DNA of 64,000 bases from Marixanthomonas sp. SCSIO 43207 (GCF_019904255.1 NZ_CP063203.1:2242001-2306000), one strand, 5' to 3'; numbered from the stretch's first letter, positions 16,885 through 27,053 are shown. The notes: a model not told the origin generated them from the sequence alone. Numbers and translations are program-made.

Positions 16885-19803
16885 ATGAAGCAGAAATTAT
16901 CTCAACTTAAAACAGTTTTTGAAGGCGAATTATATTTTGATAACCTTCACAAGTCATTATATGCTACAGATGCTTCTGTGTATCGTAAAATACCATTAGC
17001 AGTGGCTTTCCCAAAGTCTGATAAAGATATTAAACAACTCATTTTATTTGCACAGAAAAATAAAACATCACTTATTCCACGTACTGCCGGAACCTCTTTA
17101 GCAGGTCAGTGTGTTGGGGATGGTATTGTGGTAGACGTATCAAAACATTTTACAAATATACTTTCTGTAGACACAAAGAATAAAAGGGTTACGGTGCAAC
17201 CAGGGGTAATTAGAGACGAATTAAACATGCATTTACAACAATTCGGTCTCTTTTTTGGTCCCAATACCTCAACGTCAAATCGTTGTATGATAGGCGGTAT
17301 GGTAGGTAACAATAGCAGTGGCACAACCTCTATACAATATGGTGTAACAAGAGATAAAGTAGTAGCATTAAAAACAATTTTGGCAAATGGAGACGAAGTC
17401 ACATTTAAAGAACTTTCTAAAGATCAGTTTTTTCAGAAAGTAGAATCAAACACTTTTGAAGGAACTATTTACAAAACCATTTATATTGAATTATCACCAA
17501 AAGATGCTCAAAAGGAAATAAGAGAACAGTTTCCAAAACCTGAAATTCATCGTAGAAATACAGGATATGCCATAGATATGATTTTGGATAATGACGTATT
17601 TGACGAGACTTATTCAGAAAAAATAAATCTTTGTAACCTTCTCTGCGGAAGCGAGGGAACGCTTGCTTTTACTACCGAAATCACATTGCAGCTTGATGAT
17701 TTACCGCCAAGATATACCGCAATGGTGGTTTCACAGTATGATTCACTAGAAAACTGCCTAAATGATGTATCGGTAGCAATGCAACATTGTTTACACACTT
17801 GTGAAATGATGGATGATGTAATTTTAGATTGTACCAAGCAAAGTAAAAAGTATGAACCCTATCGGTTTTTTGTAGAGGGCAATCCTAAGGCGCTGTTGAT
17901 GCTAGAGTTAAAAGCCAATACAGTAGATGATCTTCAAGACCAAACTGAAAAATTGTTACAATCGCTTTCTGAATCTAACTTAAGCTACACCCGCCCGGTT
18001 TTGAAAGGTGAAGAGATAGCCATGGCATTAGAGCTTCGAAAAGCAGGATTAGGCTTGCTTGGTAATATGGTTGGTGATAAAAAGGCTGTTGCGTGCATTG
18101 AAGACACAGCGGTAGCGCTAGAAGATTTACCTAATTATATTACTGAATTTACAGCATTAATGCAGCAATACAATCAAAAAGCTGTGTACTATGCTCACGC
18201 AGGTGCCGGAGAGTTGCATTTGCGACCTATATTAAACTTAAAAAGTAAAGAAGGCGTATCTTATTTCAGAAAAATAACAACCGATATTGCCAAGCTCTGT
18301 AAAAAATACAATGGATCCTTTTCTGGCGAGCACGGAGATGGTATTGTTAGAGCTGAATTTCTGGAATTGCTCATTGGGAAACAAAATTTTTCACTTCTGA
18401 AAAAGATTAAAAATGCGTTTGATCCTAACAATATATTGAATCCCGGAAAAATTACCGATGCGTGGAGCATGGATCAATCGCTTCGGTATGAAACAGACAG
18501 GAAGGAGCCTCAAATTAAAACCTTTTTAGACTTTTCAGATACGCAGGGAATAGTACGGCTTGCAGAAAATTGCAACGGGAGTGGAGATTGTAGAAAAACT
18601 GCCAAAACAGCCGGAGCTATGTGTCCTAGTTATCACGCTACCAAAAATGAAAAGGATACTACACGAGGTCGTGCCAATATGTTACGCGAGGTTTTAACAA
18701 ATAATACTACCGAAAATAAGTTTGATAGCAAGGAGTTAAAACAAGTATTTGACCTATGTATAAGTTGTAAAGCCTGCGAAAATGAATGCCCTAGTAATGT
18801 AGATATGGCTACTACAAAAGCAGAGTTTTTATATCAATACAAGAGAACAAATGGCGTATCAAGATCCAATAAATTATTTGCAAATAGCAGCCGATTAAAT
18901 AGAGTAGGATCCTTCTTTCCTCAATTAACAAATGCTATTTATAGCAACACACTTACTTCAAAATTTATAAAAAAAATAAGCGGAATAGCTTCTGAAAGAA
19001 AACTGCCTTTAGTTTCAAGTAAAACTTTTGGTAAAATTGTTAAAAACAAACAAAATCAAACAGTTAGACACAATAAAAATGTTGTTTTGTTTGTTGATGA
19101 ATTTAGCAATTACCTCGATGCAACTATAGCTGAAGATGCCTATGATTTATTATCAGCACTAGGTTATAAAGTGCAATGTGTTCATCATCTGGATAGTGCT
19201 AGAGCGTTATTAAGTAAGGGTTTTTTGGAAGAAGCAAAAGCAGAAGTAAATAAAAATATAGAATATTTAAAAAATACCATTTCAGAAAAAACACCTTTAC
19301 TAGGTATTGAACCTTCTGCTATTTTAGGTTTTCGAGATGAGTATGTACGATTAGCAGATGATCGTGTTTCAGCACAAAAAATTGCGACTCATAGTTTTTT
19401 AATTGAAGAGTTTTTAGCTTCAGAAATAAAACTTGGCAATATAACGTCAGATCAATTTACTTCAGAAGAAAAAACCATCAAAATACACAACCACTGCCAT
19501 CAAAAAGCACTGAGTAATCAAAAAGTAACTTTTGATTTGCTAAACTTACCTCAAAATTATAAACCCACAATTATAGCTTCTGGATGTTGCGGAATGGCGG
19601 GTAGTTTTGGATATGAAAAAGAACATTATGAAATAAGTATGCAAATAGGCGAATTAAAGTTGTTTCCGTCTATAAGAAAAGCTTCAAAAGAAACCATTAT
19701 TGCCGCTAACGGAACAAGCTGTAGGCATCAAATTAAAGACGGAACAGGTGTTAATGCACATCATCCTGTGACTATTTTAAAACAAGCGCTTATTCAAAAA
19801 TAA
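16885..19803 (+). CDS. FAD-linked dehydrogenase fused to Fe-S/CCG domains (D-2-hydroxyacid dehydrogenase-like)
   Basis: The protein has 972 residues. The N-terminal PCMH-type FAD-binding domain has IPRTAGTSLAGQCVGDGIVV and GPNTSTSNRCMIGGMVGNNS. The FAD-oxidase C-terminal domain has GEHGDGIVRAEFL near residue 480. Next come an Fe-S region (CNGSGDCRKT near 562 and CISCKACENECP near 625) and CCG domains (HNHCHQKAL and SGCCGMAGSFGYE). The architecture equals that of YdiJ, a D-2-hydroxyglutarate dehydrogenase, and related D-lactate dehydrogenases that pass electrons to the quinone pool. The exact substrate is uncertain. The 3' end overlaps the convergent phosphoesterase gene by 14 bp. Confidence 0.9.
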   Translation: MKQKLSQLKTVFEGELYFDNLHKSLYATDASVYRKIPLAVAFPKSDKDIKQLILFAQKNKTSLIPRTAGTSLAGQCVGDGIVVDVSKHFTNILSVDTKNKRVTVQPGVIRDELNMHLQQFGLFFGPNTSTSNRCMIGGMVGNNSSGTTSIQYGVTRDKVVALKTILANGDEVTFKELSKDQFFQKVESNTFEGTIYKTIYIELSPKDAQKEIREQFPKPEIHRRNTGYAIDMILDNDVFDETYSEKINLCNLLCGSEGTLAFTTEITLQLDDLPPRYTAMVVSQYDSLENCLNDVSVAMQHCLHTCEMMDDVILDCTKQSKKYEPYRFFVEGNPKALLMLELKANTVDDLQDQTEKLLQSLSESNLSYTRPVLKGEEIAMALELRKAGLGLLGNMVGDKKAVACIEDTAVALEDLPNYITEFTALMQQYNQKAVYYAHAGAGELHLRPILNLKSKEGVSYFRKITTDIAKLCKKYNGSFSGEHGDGIVRAEFLELLIGKQNFSLLKKIKNAFDPNNILNPGKITDAWSMDQSLRYETDRKEPQIKTFLDFSDTQGIVRLAENCNGSGDCRKTAKTAGAMCPSYHATKNEKDTTRGRANMLREVLTNNTTENKFDSKELKQVFDLCISCKACENECPSNVDMATTKAEFLYQYKRTNGVSRSNKLFANSSRLNRVGSFFPQLTNAIYSNTLTSKFIKKISGIASERKLPLVSSKTFGKIVKNKQNQTVRHNKNVVLFVDEFSNYLDATIAEDAYDLLSALGYKVQCVHHLDSARALLSKGFLEEAKAEVNKNIEYLKNTISEKTPLLGIEPSAILGFRDEYVRLADDRVSAQKIATHSFLIEEFLASEIKLGNITSDQFTSEEKTIKIHNHCHQKALSNQKVTFDLLNLPQNYKPTIIASGCCGMAGSFGYEKEHYEISMQIGELKLFPSIRKASKETIIAANGTSCRHQIKDGTGVNAHHPVTILKQALIQK

Positions 19804-20644
19804 AAGCAGATAAAAACTCGGGATAGCTTTCATTTTCTTCGTCAAGATCATCTAAAACAGGCTTTAAAAACGGATTTTTCTCTCCGTGAGTATATAATAA
19901 CCAACGCTCATTATTATATTCTAGGGCGGTTAAGTTTTCTATCCAATCACCGCTATTTAAATAAGTACAAGAGCCTTTATGGTTTGTAACTTTTTTTATA
20001 ACTGGTTGATGAATGTGACCGCAAACCACATATTTAAATTCATTATCAATGGCAAGATCGGTGGCTGTTTTCTCAAAGTCGTTTATAAACTTTACTGCTC
20101 CTTTTACACTATTTTTAATTTTCTTGGATAGAGAGAATTTTTCTTTTCCCAATTTTGCTAAACAAGTATTGATAAAACGATTTAATAAAATTAACAAATC
20201 ATATCCCCAACCGCCTAACTTAGCAATCCATTTGGTATGTTGTATAGATGCATCAAACACATCACCGTGAAAAAACCATGCTTTTTTTCCGTCGAGATTT
20301 AAAATAAGCTTATCCAATATTTGAATATTACCCATTTTAGTTTCGCTAAAACGTCGCAGCTTTTCATCGTGATTTCCGGTAATATAATACACTTTGGTAC
20401 CTTTGGTGGCCAAGGCGATTATTTTTTTAATAACCTGTAAATGTGCCTTCGGAAAATAGCGTTTTCTGAACTGCCAAATATCAATAATATCACCATTTAA
20501 AATAAGCTTTTTTGGCTTTACTGAATTCAAATATTGAAGCACCTCCTTAGCGTGACAACCGTAGGTTCCCAAATGAATGTCTGACAATACTACAATTTCA
20601 ACTTTTCTTTTCAAGACGTCATTTTGGGATACAAATATTTTCAT
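19790..20644 (-). CDS. Calcineurin-like phosphoesterase, LpxH-like (UDP-2,3-diacylglucosamine diphosphatase family)
   Basis: I chose the ATG at 20644 (284 residues) over an upstream TTG. All metal-binding blocks are present: DIHLGTYG, NGDIIDIW, GNHDEKLRR, FHGDVFD and VCGHIHQP. This spacing, with W after DIID, matches the LpxH/LpxG-like phosphatases that release lipid X in lipid A synthesis, and Bacteroidota proteins of this type are usually named so. It has no signal peptide. The 3' end overlaps that of the convergent FAD dehydrogenase gene. Confidence 0.85.
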   Translation of the reverse strand: MKIFVSQNDVLKRKVEIVVLSDIHLGTYGCHAKEVLQYLNSVKPKKLILNGDIIDIWQFRKRYFPKAHLQVIKKIIALATKGTKVYYITGNHDEKLRRFSETKMGNIQILDKLILNLDGKKAWFFHGDVFDASIQHTKWIAKLGGWGYDLLILLNRFINTCLAKLGKEKFSLSKKIKNSVKGAVKFINDFEKTATDLAIDNEFKYVVCGHIHQPVIKKVTNHKGSCTYLNSGDWIENLTALEYNNERWLLYTHGEKNPFLKPVLDDLDEENESYPEFLSAFIFE

Positions 20645-20786
20645 ATTTATCAATAAATCCTTTAAGTCAATGTTATCAATAGATAGTCAAATGGTTATGT
20701 TATTTCTTACAGAATTTATACAGTAGTAAGAAGAATGTTTATTTTTACGTTTCAGTTGTAAGATTTACATTTGTTGAAAACACGTT

Positions 20787-21851
20787 ATGGCAGGAAATTC
20801 CTTCGGAACCATTTTTAAACTCACTACTTTTGGCGAATCACACGGTGAAGCCATAGGAGGAATCATTGACGGTTGTCCAGCAGGACTAGAAATTGACCAC
20901 AAGGCAATTGAAACAGAAATGCAACGAAGAAAACCCGGTCAATCATCAATTGTTACGCAGCGTAAAGAACCAGATACAGTTACATTTCTTAGCGGTATTT
21001 TTGAAGGTAAAACTACAGGAACGCCTATTGGCTTTATTATAAAGAACACCAATCAAAAGTCTAAGGATTACTCACATATTAAAGACACTTATCGTCCTTC
21101 ACACGCAGATTATACGTATGATAAAAAATACGGAAATCGTGACTATAGAGGAGGCGGACGTTCTTCTGCTCGTGAAACAGCTTGTAGAGTAGTAGCGGGA
21201 GCAATTGCAAAGCAACTATTAAAAGAAGTAAAAATTACCGCTTATGTATCAGCAGTAGGTGAGTTGGCTCTTAAAAAAACCTTTTCAGAAGTAGATTTTT
21301 CTGAAATAGAAAACAATCCTGTGCGTTGTGCAGATGCAACAATGGCTTCAAAAATGGAAGCTTATATTAAAGATATACGAAAACAAGGTGACACTGTAGG
21401 CGGTCAAATAACCTGTGTTATTGAAAATGTGCCTGTTGGCCTTGGTGAGCCGGTTTTTGAAAAACTTCACGCTCAATTGGGCAAAGCAATGCTTTCAATC
21501 AATGCTGTAAAAGGGTTTGAATACGGTAGCGGTTTTAATGGAATCAAAATGAAAGGAAGCGATCATAACGATCTTTTTAATAAAGACGGAAGCACAAAAA
21601 CAAATTATAGCGGTGGTATACAAGGCGGAATAACTAATGGAGTTCCCATTTATTTTAATGTAGCTTTTAAACCTGTGGCTACTATTATGCAAAAACAAGA
21701 AACAATTAATGCTAAAGGCAATCAAGTAGAAATGCAAGGTAAAGGAAGGCATGACCCGTGTGTGGTGCCACGAGCAGTACCAATCGTTGAAGCAATGGCG
21801 GCACTGGTAATGGCTGATTATTGGCTTTTGAATAAGGTTTCAAAACTCTAA
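20787..21851 (+). CDS. aroC: Chorismate synthase
   Basis: This 354-residue protein is of normal length for the family. The signatures are [15 protein letters not shown] near residue 15, [20 protein letters not shown] near 104 and [10 protein letters not shown]. The C-terminal part has [20 protein letters not shown]. AroC converts 5-enolpyruvylshikimate-3-phosphate to chorismate with reduced FMN, the last step of the shikimate pathway. No other aro gene is in the window. A TACGTTTC box, one base off the -7 consensus, lies about 40 bp upstream of the ATG. A symporter gene follows 52 bp downstream. Confidence 0.97.
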   Translation: MAGNSFGTIFKLTTFGESHGEAIGGIIDGCPAGLEIDHKAIETEMQRRKPGQSSIVTQRKEPDTVTFLSGIFEGKTTGTPIGFIIKNTNQKSKDYSHIKDTYRPSHADYTYDKKYGNRDYRGGGRSSARETACRVVAGAIAKQLLKEVKITAYVSAVGELALKKTFSEVDFSEIENNPVRCADATMASKMEAYIKDIRKQGDTVGGQITCVIENVPVGLGEPVFEKLHAQLGKAMLSINAVKGFEYGSGFNGIKMKGSDHNDLFNKDGSTKTNYSGGIQGGITNGVPIYFNVAFKPVATIMQKQETINAKGNQVEMQGKGRHDPCVVPRAVPIVEAMAALVMADYWLLNKVSKL

Positions 21852-21903
21852 AAGATTATCTGTATATTACCAATCTTAAAAAAATAAAAGACAAATAGCA
21901 TAT

Positions 21904-23205
21904 ATGAAAAAATTAGCTTTACACTGGCAAATTTTATTAGGAATGGCTCTTGGGGTAGTATTTGCCCTCATACTTACAAACTTTAGTTGGGGCCCCAACT
22001 TAATCGAAGATTGGGTAAAACCCTTCGGAACCATTTTTATCAATGCCTTAAAGCTTATTGCTGTTCCTTTAATCTTAGCGTCATTAATAAAAGGAGTTTC
22101 AGATCTTAAAGATATATCTAGCTTGTCCAAAATGGGCTTACGAACCATTGTTACTTATATTTTTACAACCATTGTAGCCGTTTCAATTGGACTAGGAGTT
22201 GTAAACTTAGTTAAGCCCGGCAAAACCATAACTCAAGAAACCCGAACCGAATTAGTTGAGGCATATGGCGGCGAAGCCGAAATGAAACGCCAAGACGCTC
22301 AAAGGCAAAAAGATGCCGGTCCTTTACAAGCGCTTGTAGATTTGGTGCCAGACAATATTATAGGAGCCTCTTCCAACAATCGAAATATGCTTCAAGTTAT
22401 CTTTTTTGCAATATTCTTTGGTATTGGTTTGATTTTAATTCCTGAAAAAACAGCCCAACCCGTAAAAGACTTTTTTGATGGGTTTAATGAAGTCATTCTC
22501 AAAATGATAGATCTCATCATGCTTACAGCGCCTTATGGAGTATTTGCATTATTAGCTGCATTGGTGGTTGAAGCTCCAAGTGCCGATTTATTTGCTGCTC
22601 TTGGTATGTACGCACTTTGCGTAGTTGGTGGATTGGTTTTAATGATTGGAGTTTATGTTTTACTTGTTTGGATATTTACAAAACATACCCCCAAAAGCTT
22701 TCTTAATGGTATTGGCCCAGCTCAATTATTGGCCTTTTCTACAAGTTCAAGTGCAGCAACTTTACCTGTAACTATGGAGCGAGTAGAAGAACATCTGGGT
22801 GTAAAAAGAGAAGTAACCAGTTTTGTACTACCAATAGGAGCTACGATTAATATGGACGGTACCAGTTTGTATCAAGCCGTTGCAGCTGTGTTTATTGCCC
22901 AAGCTTTTGGTATGGACCTGTCATTCGGCACTCAATTAGGAATCATAGCTACAGCAACTCTCGCCTCAATCGGTTCTGCAGCAGTTCCAGGAGCAGGAAT
23001 GGTAATGTTGGTCATTGTTTTGGCTCAAGCCGGAATTCCTGAAGCCGGATTGGCTCTTATTTTTGCGGTAGATAGACCATTAGATATGTGCCGTACAACA
23101 GTCAATGTAACAGGAGATGCTGCCGTTTCTATGATGGTTGCAAAATCTCAAAATAAGTTGGGTGTTCCTAAGGTTAAAGATTGGGATGATAACTATAAGA
23201 AATAG
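21904..23205 (+). CDS. Dicarboxylate/amino acid:cation symporter (DAACS, GltP/DctA family)
   Basis: The 433-residue membrane protein has the family hallmarks. The serine-rich hairpin FSTSSSAATLPVTME is near residue 280, and GATINMDGTSLYQAVAAVFI follows in TM7. AVPGAGMVMLVIVL is the second hairpin, and DRPLDMCRTTVNVTGDAAV is the substrate-binding TM8, with Asp and Arg. In this family an Arg at the DMCRT position is more typical of acidic amino acid or C4-dicarboxylate carriers, but which it moves is uncertain. A charged insertion near 115-135 (GGEAEMKRQDAQRQK) extends a loop. A strong terminator follows. Confidence 0.92.
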   Translation: MKKLALHWQILLGMALGVVFALILTNFSWGPNLIEDWVKPFGTIFINALKLIAVPLILASLIKGVSDLKDISSLSKMGLRTIVTYIFTTIVAVSIGLGVVNLVKPGKTITQETRTELVEAYGGEAEMKRQDAQRQKDAGPLQALVDLVPDNIIGASSNNRNMLQVIFFAIFFGIGLILIPEKTAQPVKDFFDGFNEVILKMIDLIMLTAPYGVFALLAALVVEAPSADLFAALGMYALCVVGGLVLMIGVYVLLVWIFTKHTPKSFLNGIGPAQLLAFSTSSSAATLPVTMERVEEHLGVKREVTSFVLPIGATINMDGTSLYQAVAAVFIAQAFGMDLSFGTQLGIIATATLASIGSAAVPGAGMVMLVIVLAQAGIPEAGLALIFAVDRPLDMCRTTVNVTGDAAVSMMVAKSQNKLGVPKVKDWDDNYKK

Positions 23206-23245
23206 TTAAGATATATTTCTGAAATATAATATTTAGATAATTTTT

Positions 23246-23284
23246 AAAAATGGGGATTGCTATACTTTAGCAGTCCCCATTTTT
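23246..23284 (+). terminator. Rho-independent terminator after the symporter gene
   Basis: An outer perfect 11-bp stem (AAAAATGGGGA/TCCCCATTTTT) continues inward through one T/G wobble and TGCTA/TAGCA to a TACTT loop. This gives a 17-bp hairpin with a U-tract, 40 bp after the symporter stop. Confidence 0.9.
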
Positions 23285-23334
23285 GATAACAGACTTAATC
23301 TAGACAAAAGTTTTAACCAACTAAAAACCTTTAA

Positions 23335-24216
23335 ATGAAAAAGTCTTTTTTTCTAAATGTAGCATTAATTATTTCAGTACCTCTTTTTTCTCAAGTAGGA
23401 ATTAACACAACATCGCCTAGTAGCGCATCTGTTCTTGATGTTGAAAGTTCAAGCGACGGAACAAACTTTGGAGGCTTTCTGCCCCCTCGAGTAGATGCTT
23501 CGGGAAGAGCAAATATAGCCTCAAAAGCCACTTTGGCAGACGATGGGTTATTAATATTTTTTGAAGATACTCGATGCTTACAAACCTGGAATGGAGTTGA
23601 AAGCACCTGGGAAAATGTGTACTGTATGTCGGGACCTTCATCGGGCCCCACATTACTAGGTATTCAAGATTTTGAAATAACACCTTCAAGTCCAGAGTTA
23701 GTGTTTATTGAAAATACAGCCGGAAGTTATCAAACAGGGAATGGTACCAGCCCAAATACCAATACATACATAGATGGTAGAAGTTATGGGGTGGTTAATG
23801 GAGATGCAGATGTAGATTTTGGACCGGTAGATGCCTCTTCATATTCAACAGCAAGTTTAAAATTTAGATTAGCATCCTTTTCTTTAAACACTTCAGGAAA
23901 TGGGGCTGACGCAGGTGATTATGTAGATGTATACGTGAGTACAGATGGAGGTACTACATTTTCTTATGAAATGGAAATAACAGGTAATGGTAATGCTACA
24001 TATGATTTTTCAGCAACGGGAACTCAAACGATTGCTTATGATGGAGACAATACAGCAACTTCAACAGCAACACCAACGGGAAACACAGGTATATCATATG
24101 TTGAAATAACCAATTTACCTAATTCAGCAAATTTAGTTATAGGTATTGTCCTAAGTAATAACAGCTCAAATGAGCTTTGGGTAATTGATAATGTAGAAAT
24201 TTATGGAATTAATTAA
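23335..24216 (+). CDS. Secreted surface protein with 'VGINTTSPSSASVLDV' head
   Basis: The protein has 293 residues. The signal peptide (about 1-19, ending PLFSQ) is followed directly by VGINTTSPSSASVLDVESS, the VGI(G/N)T-P-xxxLDV module found in many Bacteroidota surface and tail-fibre-like proteins. Next comes a short WNG module (LQTWNGVESTWENVYC). The C-terminal beta-rich domain (about 130-293) carries VDVYVSTDGGTTFSYEMEI and ends VIDNVEIYG, a jelly-roll or MAM-like pattern. It is a paralogue of the next gene, with the same domain order. There is no type IX sorting domain at the C terminus. Function unknown. Confidence 0.7.
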   Translation: MKKSFFLNVALIISVPLFSQVGINTTSPSSASVLDVESSSDGTNFGGFLPPRVDASGRANIASKATLADDGLLIFFEDTRCLQTWNGVESTWENVYCMSGPSSGPTLLGIQDFEITPSSPELVFIENTAGSYQTGNGTSPNTNTYIDGRSYGVVNGDADVDFGPVDASSYSTASLKFRLASFSLNTSGNGADAGDYVDVYVSTDGGTTFSYEMEITGNGNATYDFSATGTQTIAYDGDNTATSTATPTGNTGISYVEITNLPNSANLVIGIVLSNNSSNELWVIDNVEIYGIN

Positions 24217-24272
24217 ATTTTTTATATATATTTGACTACTTCCCAGTGCTATACACCCAAAATCTTTAGATT

Positions 24273-24280
24273 TAATTTTG
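24273..24280 (+). promoter_or_regulatory. -7 promoter element (TAATTTTG)
   Basis: This is an exact TAnnTTTG, 30 bp before the ATG of the second secreted-protein gene. It suggests that the two paralogues are transcribed separately. No -33 TTG is seen. Confidence 0.4.
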
Positions 24281-24310
24281 CATATGCTATGATTTTTAAA
24301 CATCATAGTT

Positions 24311-25111
24311 ATGAAACAGTATTATTTAATTATTGCTGTACTTCAGGTTTTTACAACTGTAGTATCAGCACAAGTAGGTATTGGGACTACAAATCCGTCA
24401 TCGGCTTCAATGCTTGAGATAAGTAGCACACCAGATGGAGGTACAACTTTTAAAGGATTTATGCCGCCAAGAGTTGAAAACCAATCACAAAGAAATCAAA
24501 TTAATGCATCATCAACAGACATTGGTTTAATTGTTTTTGTGGTTGATACCGGAACACTAGAAATTTGGAATGGTATAAGTTGGGAGCAGGTTTATTCATT
24601 AACTACAACTATAACAACAGTAGTTGCACAAGATTTTGATAGCAATCTCAGTTGGAGTTATACTTTAAACCCTTCATCATATAATGTAAATGATGATATT
24701 TGGGAAATTAATAACAATGTTGGCTCAGGTAATACTTCAGCAATAGACTTTGTATCGGGTAACTTTTTAGCGTGTCGTGATTTAAATAATCCAAATGGGG
24801 GTGGTAATTTTCCTCATGAAATAAGTTTCGTAAATGTTAATGTCTCTTCACTAGTAAATCCGCGTATTGCTTTTGATTATGATGTTTTTGGTTTTGATAA
24901 TGCAGATGACGTTTATTATGAAGTTTTTCATGATGATATTAGTCAGGGTGTTGTACCTTTTATCAACGGTAATGCAAATTTGACTGTACAAGGAACCGAG
25001 ATTATACCTATTCCTTCTTCAGTCAACAATGTGCGAATTACATTATCTATTGAACAAAATGGAGCTGATGATTTTGCAGGTTTTGATAATTTTAGAGTAT
25101 ATGGTGAGTAA
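24311..25111 (+). CDS. Secreted surface protein, paralogue of the preceding gene
   Basis: The protein has 266 residues. The signal peptide (about 1-20, ending VVSAQ) is followed at once by VGIGTTNPSSASMLEISSTP and then FKGFMPPRVENQSQRN, which parallels FGGFLPPRVDASGRAN of the previous gene. A WNG segment (LEIWNGISWEQVYSL) follows, and then a beta-rich C-terminal domain ending GFDNFRVYGE, equivalent to VIDNVEIYG in the paralogue. The C-terminal halves have diverged much more than the N-terminal halves. The gene pair looks like an old tandem duplication whose outer domains have changed. Function unknown. Confidence 0.7.
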   Translation: MKQYYLIIAVLQVFTTVVSAQVGIGTTNPSSASMLEISSTPDGGTTFKGFMPPRVENQSQRNQINASSTDIGLIVFVVDTGTLEIWNGISWEQVYSLTTTITTVVAQDFDSNLSWSYTLNPSSYNVNDDIWEINNNVGSGNTSAIDFVSGNFLACRDLNNPNGGGNFPHEISFVNVNVSSLVNPRIAFDYDVFGFDNADDVYYEVFHDDISQGVVPFINGNANLTVQGTEIIPIPSSVNNVRITLSIEQNGADDFAGFDNFRVYGE

Positions 25112-25194
25112 AAGCATAAAACCTTTCTCAAAAAACACTTTCAGGTTATTTCATTATTAGTATATTTATTTTACTAATTTGAAAACCAACCCTC

Positions 25195-26223
25195 ATGAAC
25201 GTTTGCTTTATCATGTATCCTTGGGATCAAATAGATCCTGAAAATGATTCAACATTAGCATTAATTCAAGAATTTGCAAAACGCGGTCACGGTATTGCTG
25301 TTACAACTCCGGCAAACTTAACCATTCGTGATAGTGTTGCCTATGCATTCTCCCGTTGTTTGAAACGAAAAGATAAAATTTCAAAATCATTAAAATCGTT
25401 TCATATTAAAGCTGAGTTTTATGATGAGATGCTTCCTATGGCAGGTTTTGACGTAATTATCTTACGTAGCAATCCGCCATTAGATATGATAATGCTTAAT
25501 TTTTTAGATTCGGTAAAAGATGATGTGTTTATACTAAATGATTTAGATGGAATAAGACGTGCAAATAATAAACTTTATACAGCTGTTTTTGAAGATGAAA
25601 ATAATGAGATGATTCCGCGTACACACGTTACAAAAAACAAACAATATTTAAAGAAAATAATTAAAGAAGGTCCTGATAGAATGATTTTAAAACCTCTTAA
25701 TGGATATGGTGGTTCTGGCGTTATTTTAATTGAAAAAAGCGCTATGAAAAGTATCAATTCTTTATTAGACTTTTACATTGATAATAAAGATGGCACTACC
25801 AATTACGTTATTTTACAAGACTATATTGAAGGTGCAGATGAGGGCGATGTGCGTATTTTGTTATTAAATGGGCAACCTATTGGTGCTATGCGTAGAGTAC
25901 CGGGTGATGAAGATCATAGAAGCAATGTAAGTGCAGGCGGAAGCGTCCAAAAACATAGTTTGACCAAACAAGAAAAAGAACTTTGCCGGCGTATAGGTCC
26001 CAAATTAGTAAAAGACGGACTGTACTTTGTAGGAATAGACGTTATAGGAGGTAAGCTTGTAGAAGTAAATGTTATGTCACCTGGCGGTATTACGTATATG
26101 AACAAGGTATATAAATCAAAAATTCAAGAAAAGATTATTGATTTTGTTGAGGATAAAGTTTTAGAACGCGTCAATGCCTTTGAACGACGCCAAAAATTGC
26201 GTAAACACGTTAGTGATGCTTAA
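25195..26223 (+). CDS. ATP-grasp ligase, glutathione synthetase-like (GshB/RimK type)
   Basis: The protein has 342 residues. The N-terminal pre-ATP-grasp domain ends near 110 (LNDLDGIRRANNKLYT). The ATP-grasp fold follows, with MILKPLNGYGGSGVILIEK (ATP-binding Lys and Gly-rich loop near residue 165), DYIEGADEGDVRILLLNGQP, and the metal-binding VGIDVIGGKLVEVNVMSPGG near 290. It would join a carboxylate to an amine through an acyl phosphate. Glutathione synthesis is doubtful because the neighbours are not gshA but an N-formylglutamate amidohydrolase homologue and an HExxxH protein. All three are coupled (1-bp overlap, then stop and start adjacent). Confidence 0.88.
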   Translation: MNVCFIMYPWDQIDPENDSTLALIQEFAKRGHGIAVTTPANLTIRDSVAYAFSRCLKRKDKISKSLKSFHIKAEFYDEMLPMAGFDVIILRSNPPLDMIMLNFLDSVKDDVFILNDLDGIRRANNKLYTAVFEDENNEMIPRTHVTKNKQYLKKIIKEGPDRMILKPLNGYGGSGVILIEKSAMKSINSLLDFYIDNKDGTTNYVILQDYIEGADEGDVRILLLNGQPIGAMRRVPGDEDHRSNVSAGGSVQKHSLTKQEKELCRRIGPKLVKDGLYFVGIDVIGGKLVEVNVMSPGGITYMNKVYKSKIQEKIIDFVEDKVLERVNAFERRQKLRKHVSDA

Positions 26224-27053
26224 TGGAACGATTAGCAATTTCAGAAATCATTAAAAAACTTGAAGCAGAAGAAACCTTTGAAGCGGTTGCAGCAGATTAC
26301 TCACTTACCCTCAAGGTTGAAGCTTATGTCCCTTACGTTTGTGGAGCAGTGCACGATGGGCATCAATTCAGAAAAGAGCTGTGGAACAACTGTATTCACA
26401 CCGAGTATGAACGTTGGTTTGAAGAAGACCCCTGCACCAAAGAGTTTGTAAAAACACACCCCATCGTTTTGGCAGGTTGTGACAGCCGTTTTGAATATGA
26501 TTTAAACCGTGATCCAGATAATGCTGTATTTGATGAAGCTTGGGGAAAACAATTGTGGAAAGAACCACTGAGCCCTTCTGAAAAGAAAAAAAGTCTAGCA
26601 AAACACGAAGCATTTTATTCGGTTGTTAAAGCATTACTTTTAAAATTGGAAGAAAAATTTGATGCAGTTGTAGTTTATGATATGCATAGTTATAACTGGC
26701 GCAGATGGGATAGAGAAGTTCCTGTTATTAATTTGGGAACTACAAATATTGATATGAAACGCTTCGGAGATTTAATTGAAAATTGGCGTCATTCACTATC
26801 ACAATTACAATTGCCCCATGCTATTGAATCTACTTCAAAAATTAATGATACCTTCTTCGGAAATGGCTATTTTTTAAAATTTATTACCCAAAACTTTAAA
26901 AATACATTAGTTTTGGCGACTGAATTTAAGAAAATTTACTGCGACGAATTAAATCAAATCATCTTTCCTGAAGTAGTTTCAGCGATTGAGAAGCAGCTTC
27001 AAGAAAAAATTAAGGCGCACGCTGCTTTATTTTACGATACTTTTAAAAAATAA
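26223..27053 (+). CDS. N-formylglutamate amidohydrolase family protein
   Basis: The protein has 276 residues. The family pattern is visible in CGAVHDGHQFRKELWNNCIH (putative zinc ligands near residues 41-45), LAGCDSRFEYDLNRDPDNAV, and DMHSYNWRRWDREVPVINLGT with a second His/Asp group near 155. Classical members hydrolyse N-formyl-L-glutamate in histidine breakdown. No hut genes are here, and the gene lies between an ATP-grasp ligase and a QEGLA metallopeptidase-like gene, with one-base spacing on either side. A role in trimming a ligase product is therefore more plausible than histidine catabolism. That is inference from context. Confidence 0.85.
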   Translation: MERLAISEIIKKLEAEETFEAVAADYSLTLKVEAYVPYVCGAVHDGHQFRKELWNNCIHTEYERWFEEDPCTKEFVKTHPIVLAGCDSRFEYDLNRDPDNAVFDEAWGKQLWKEPLSPSEKKKSLAKHEAFYSVVKALLLKLEEKFDAVVVYDMHSYNWRRWDREVPVINLGTTNIDMKRFGDLIENWRHSLSQLQLPHAIESTSKINDTFFGNGYFLKFITQNFKNTLVLATEFKKIYCDELNQIIFPEVVSAIEKQLQEKIKAHAALFYDTFKK

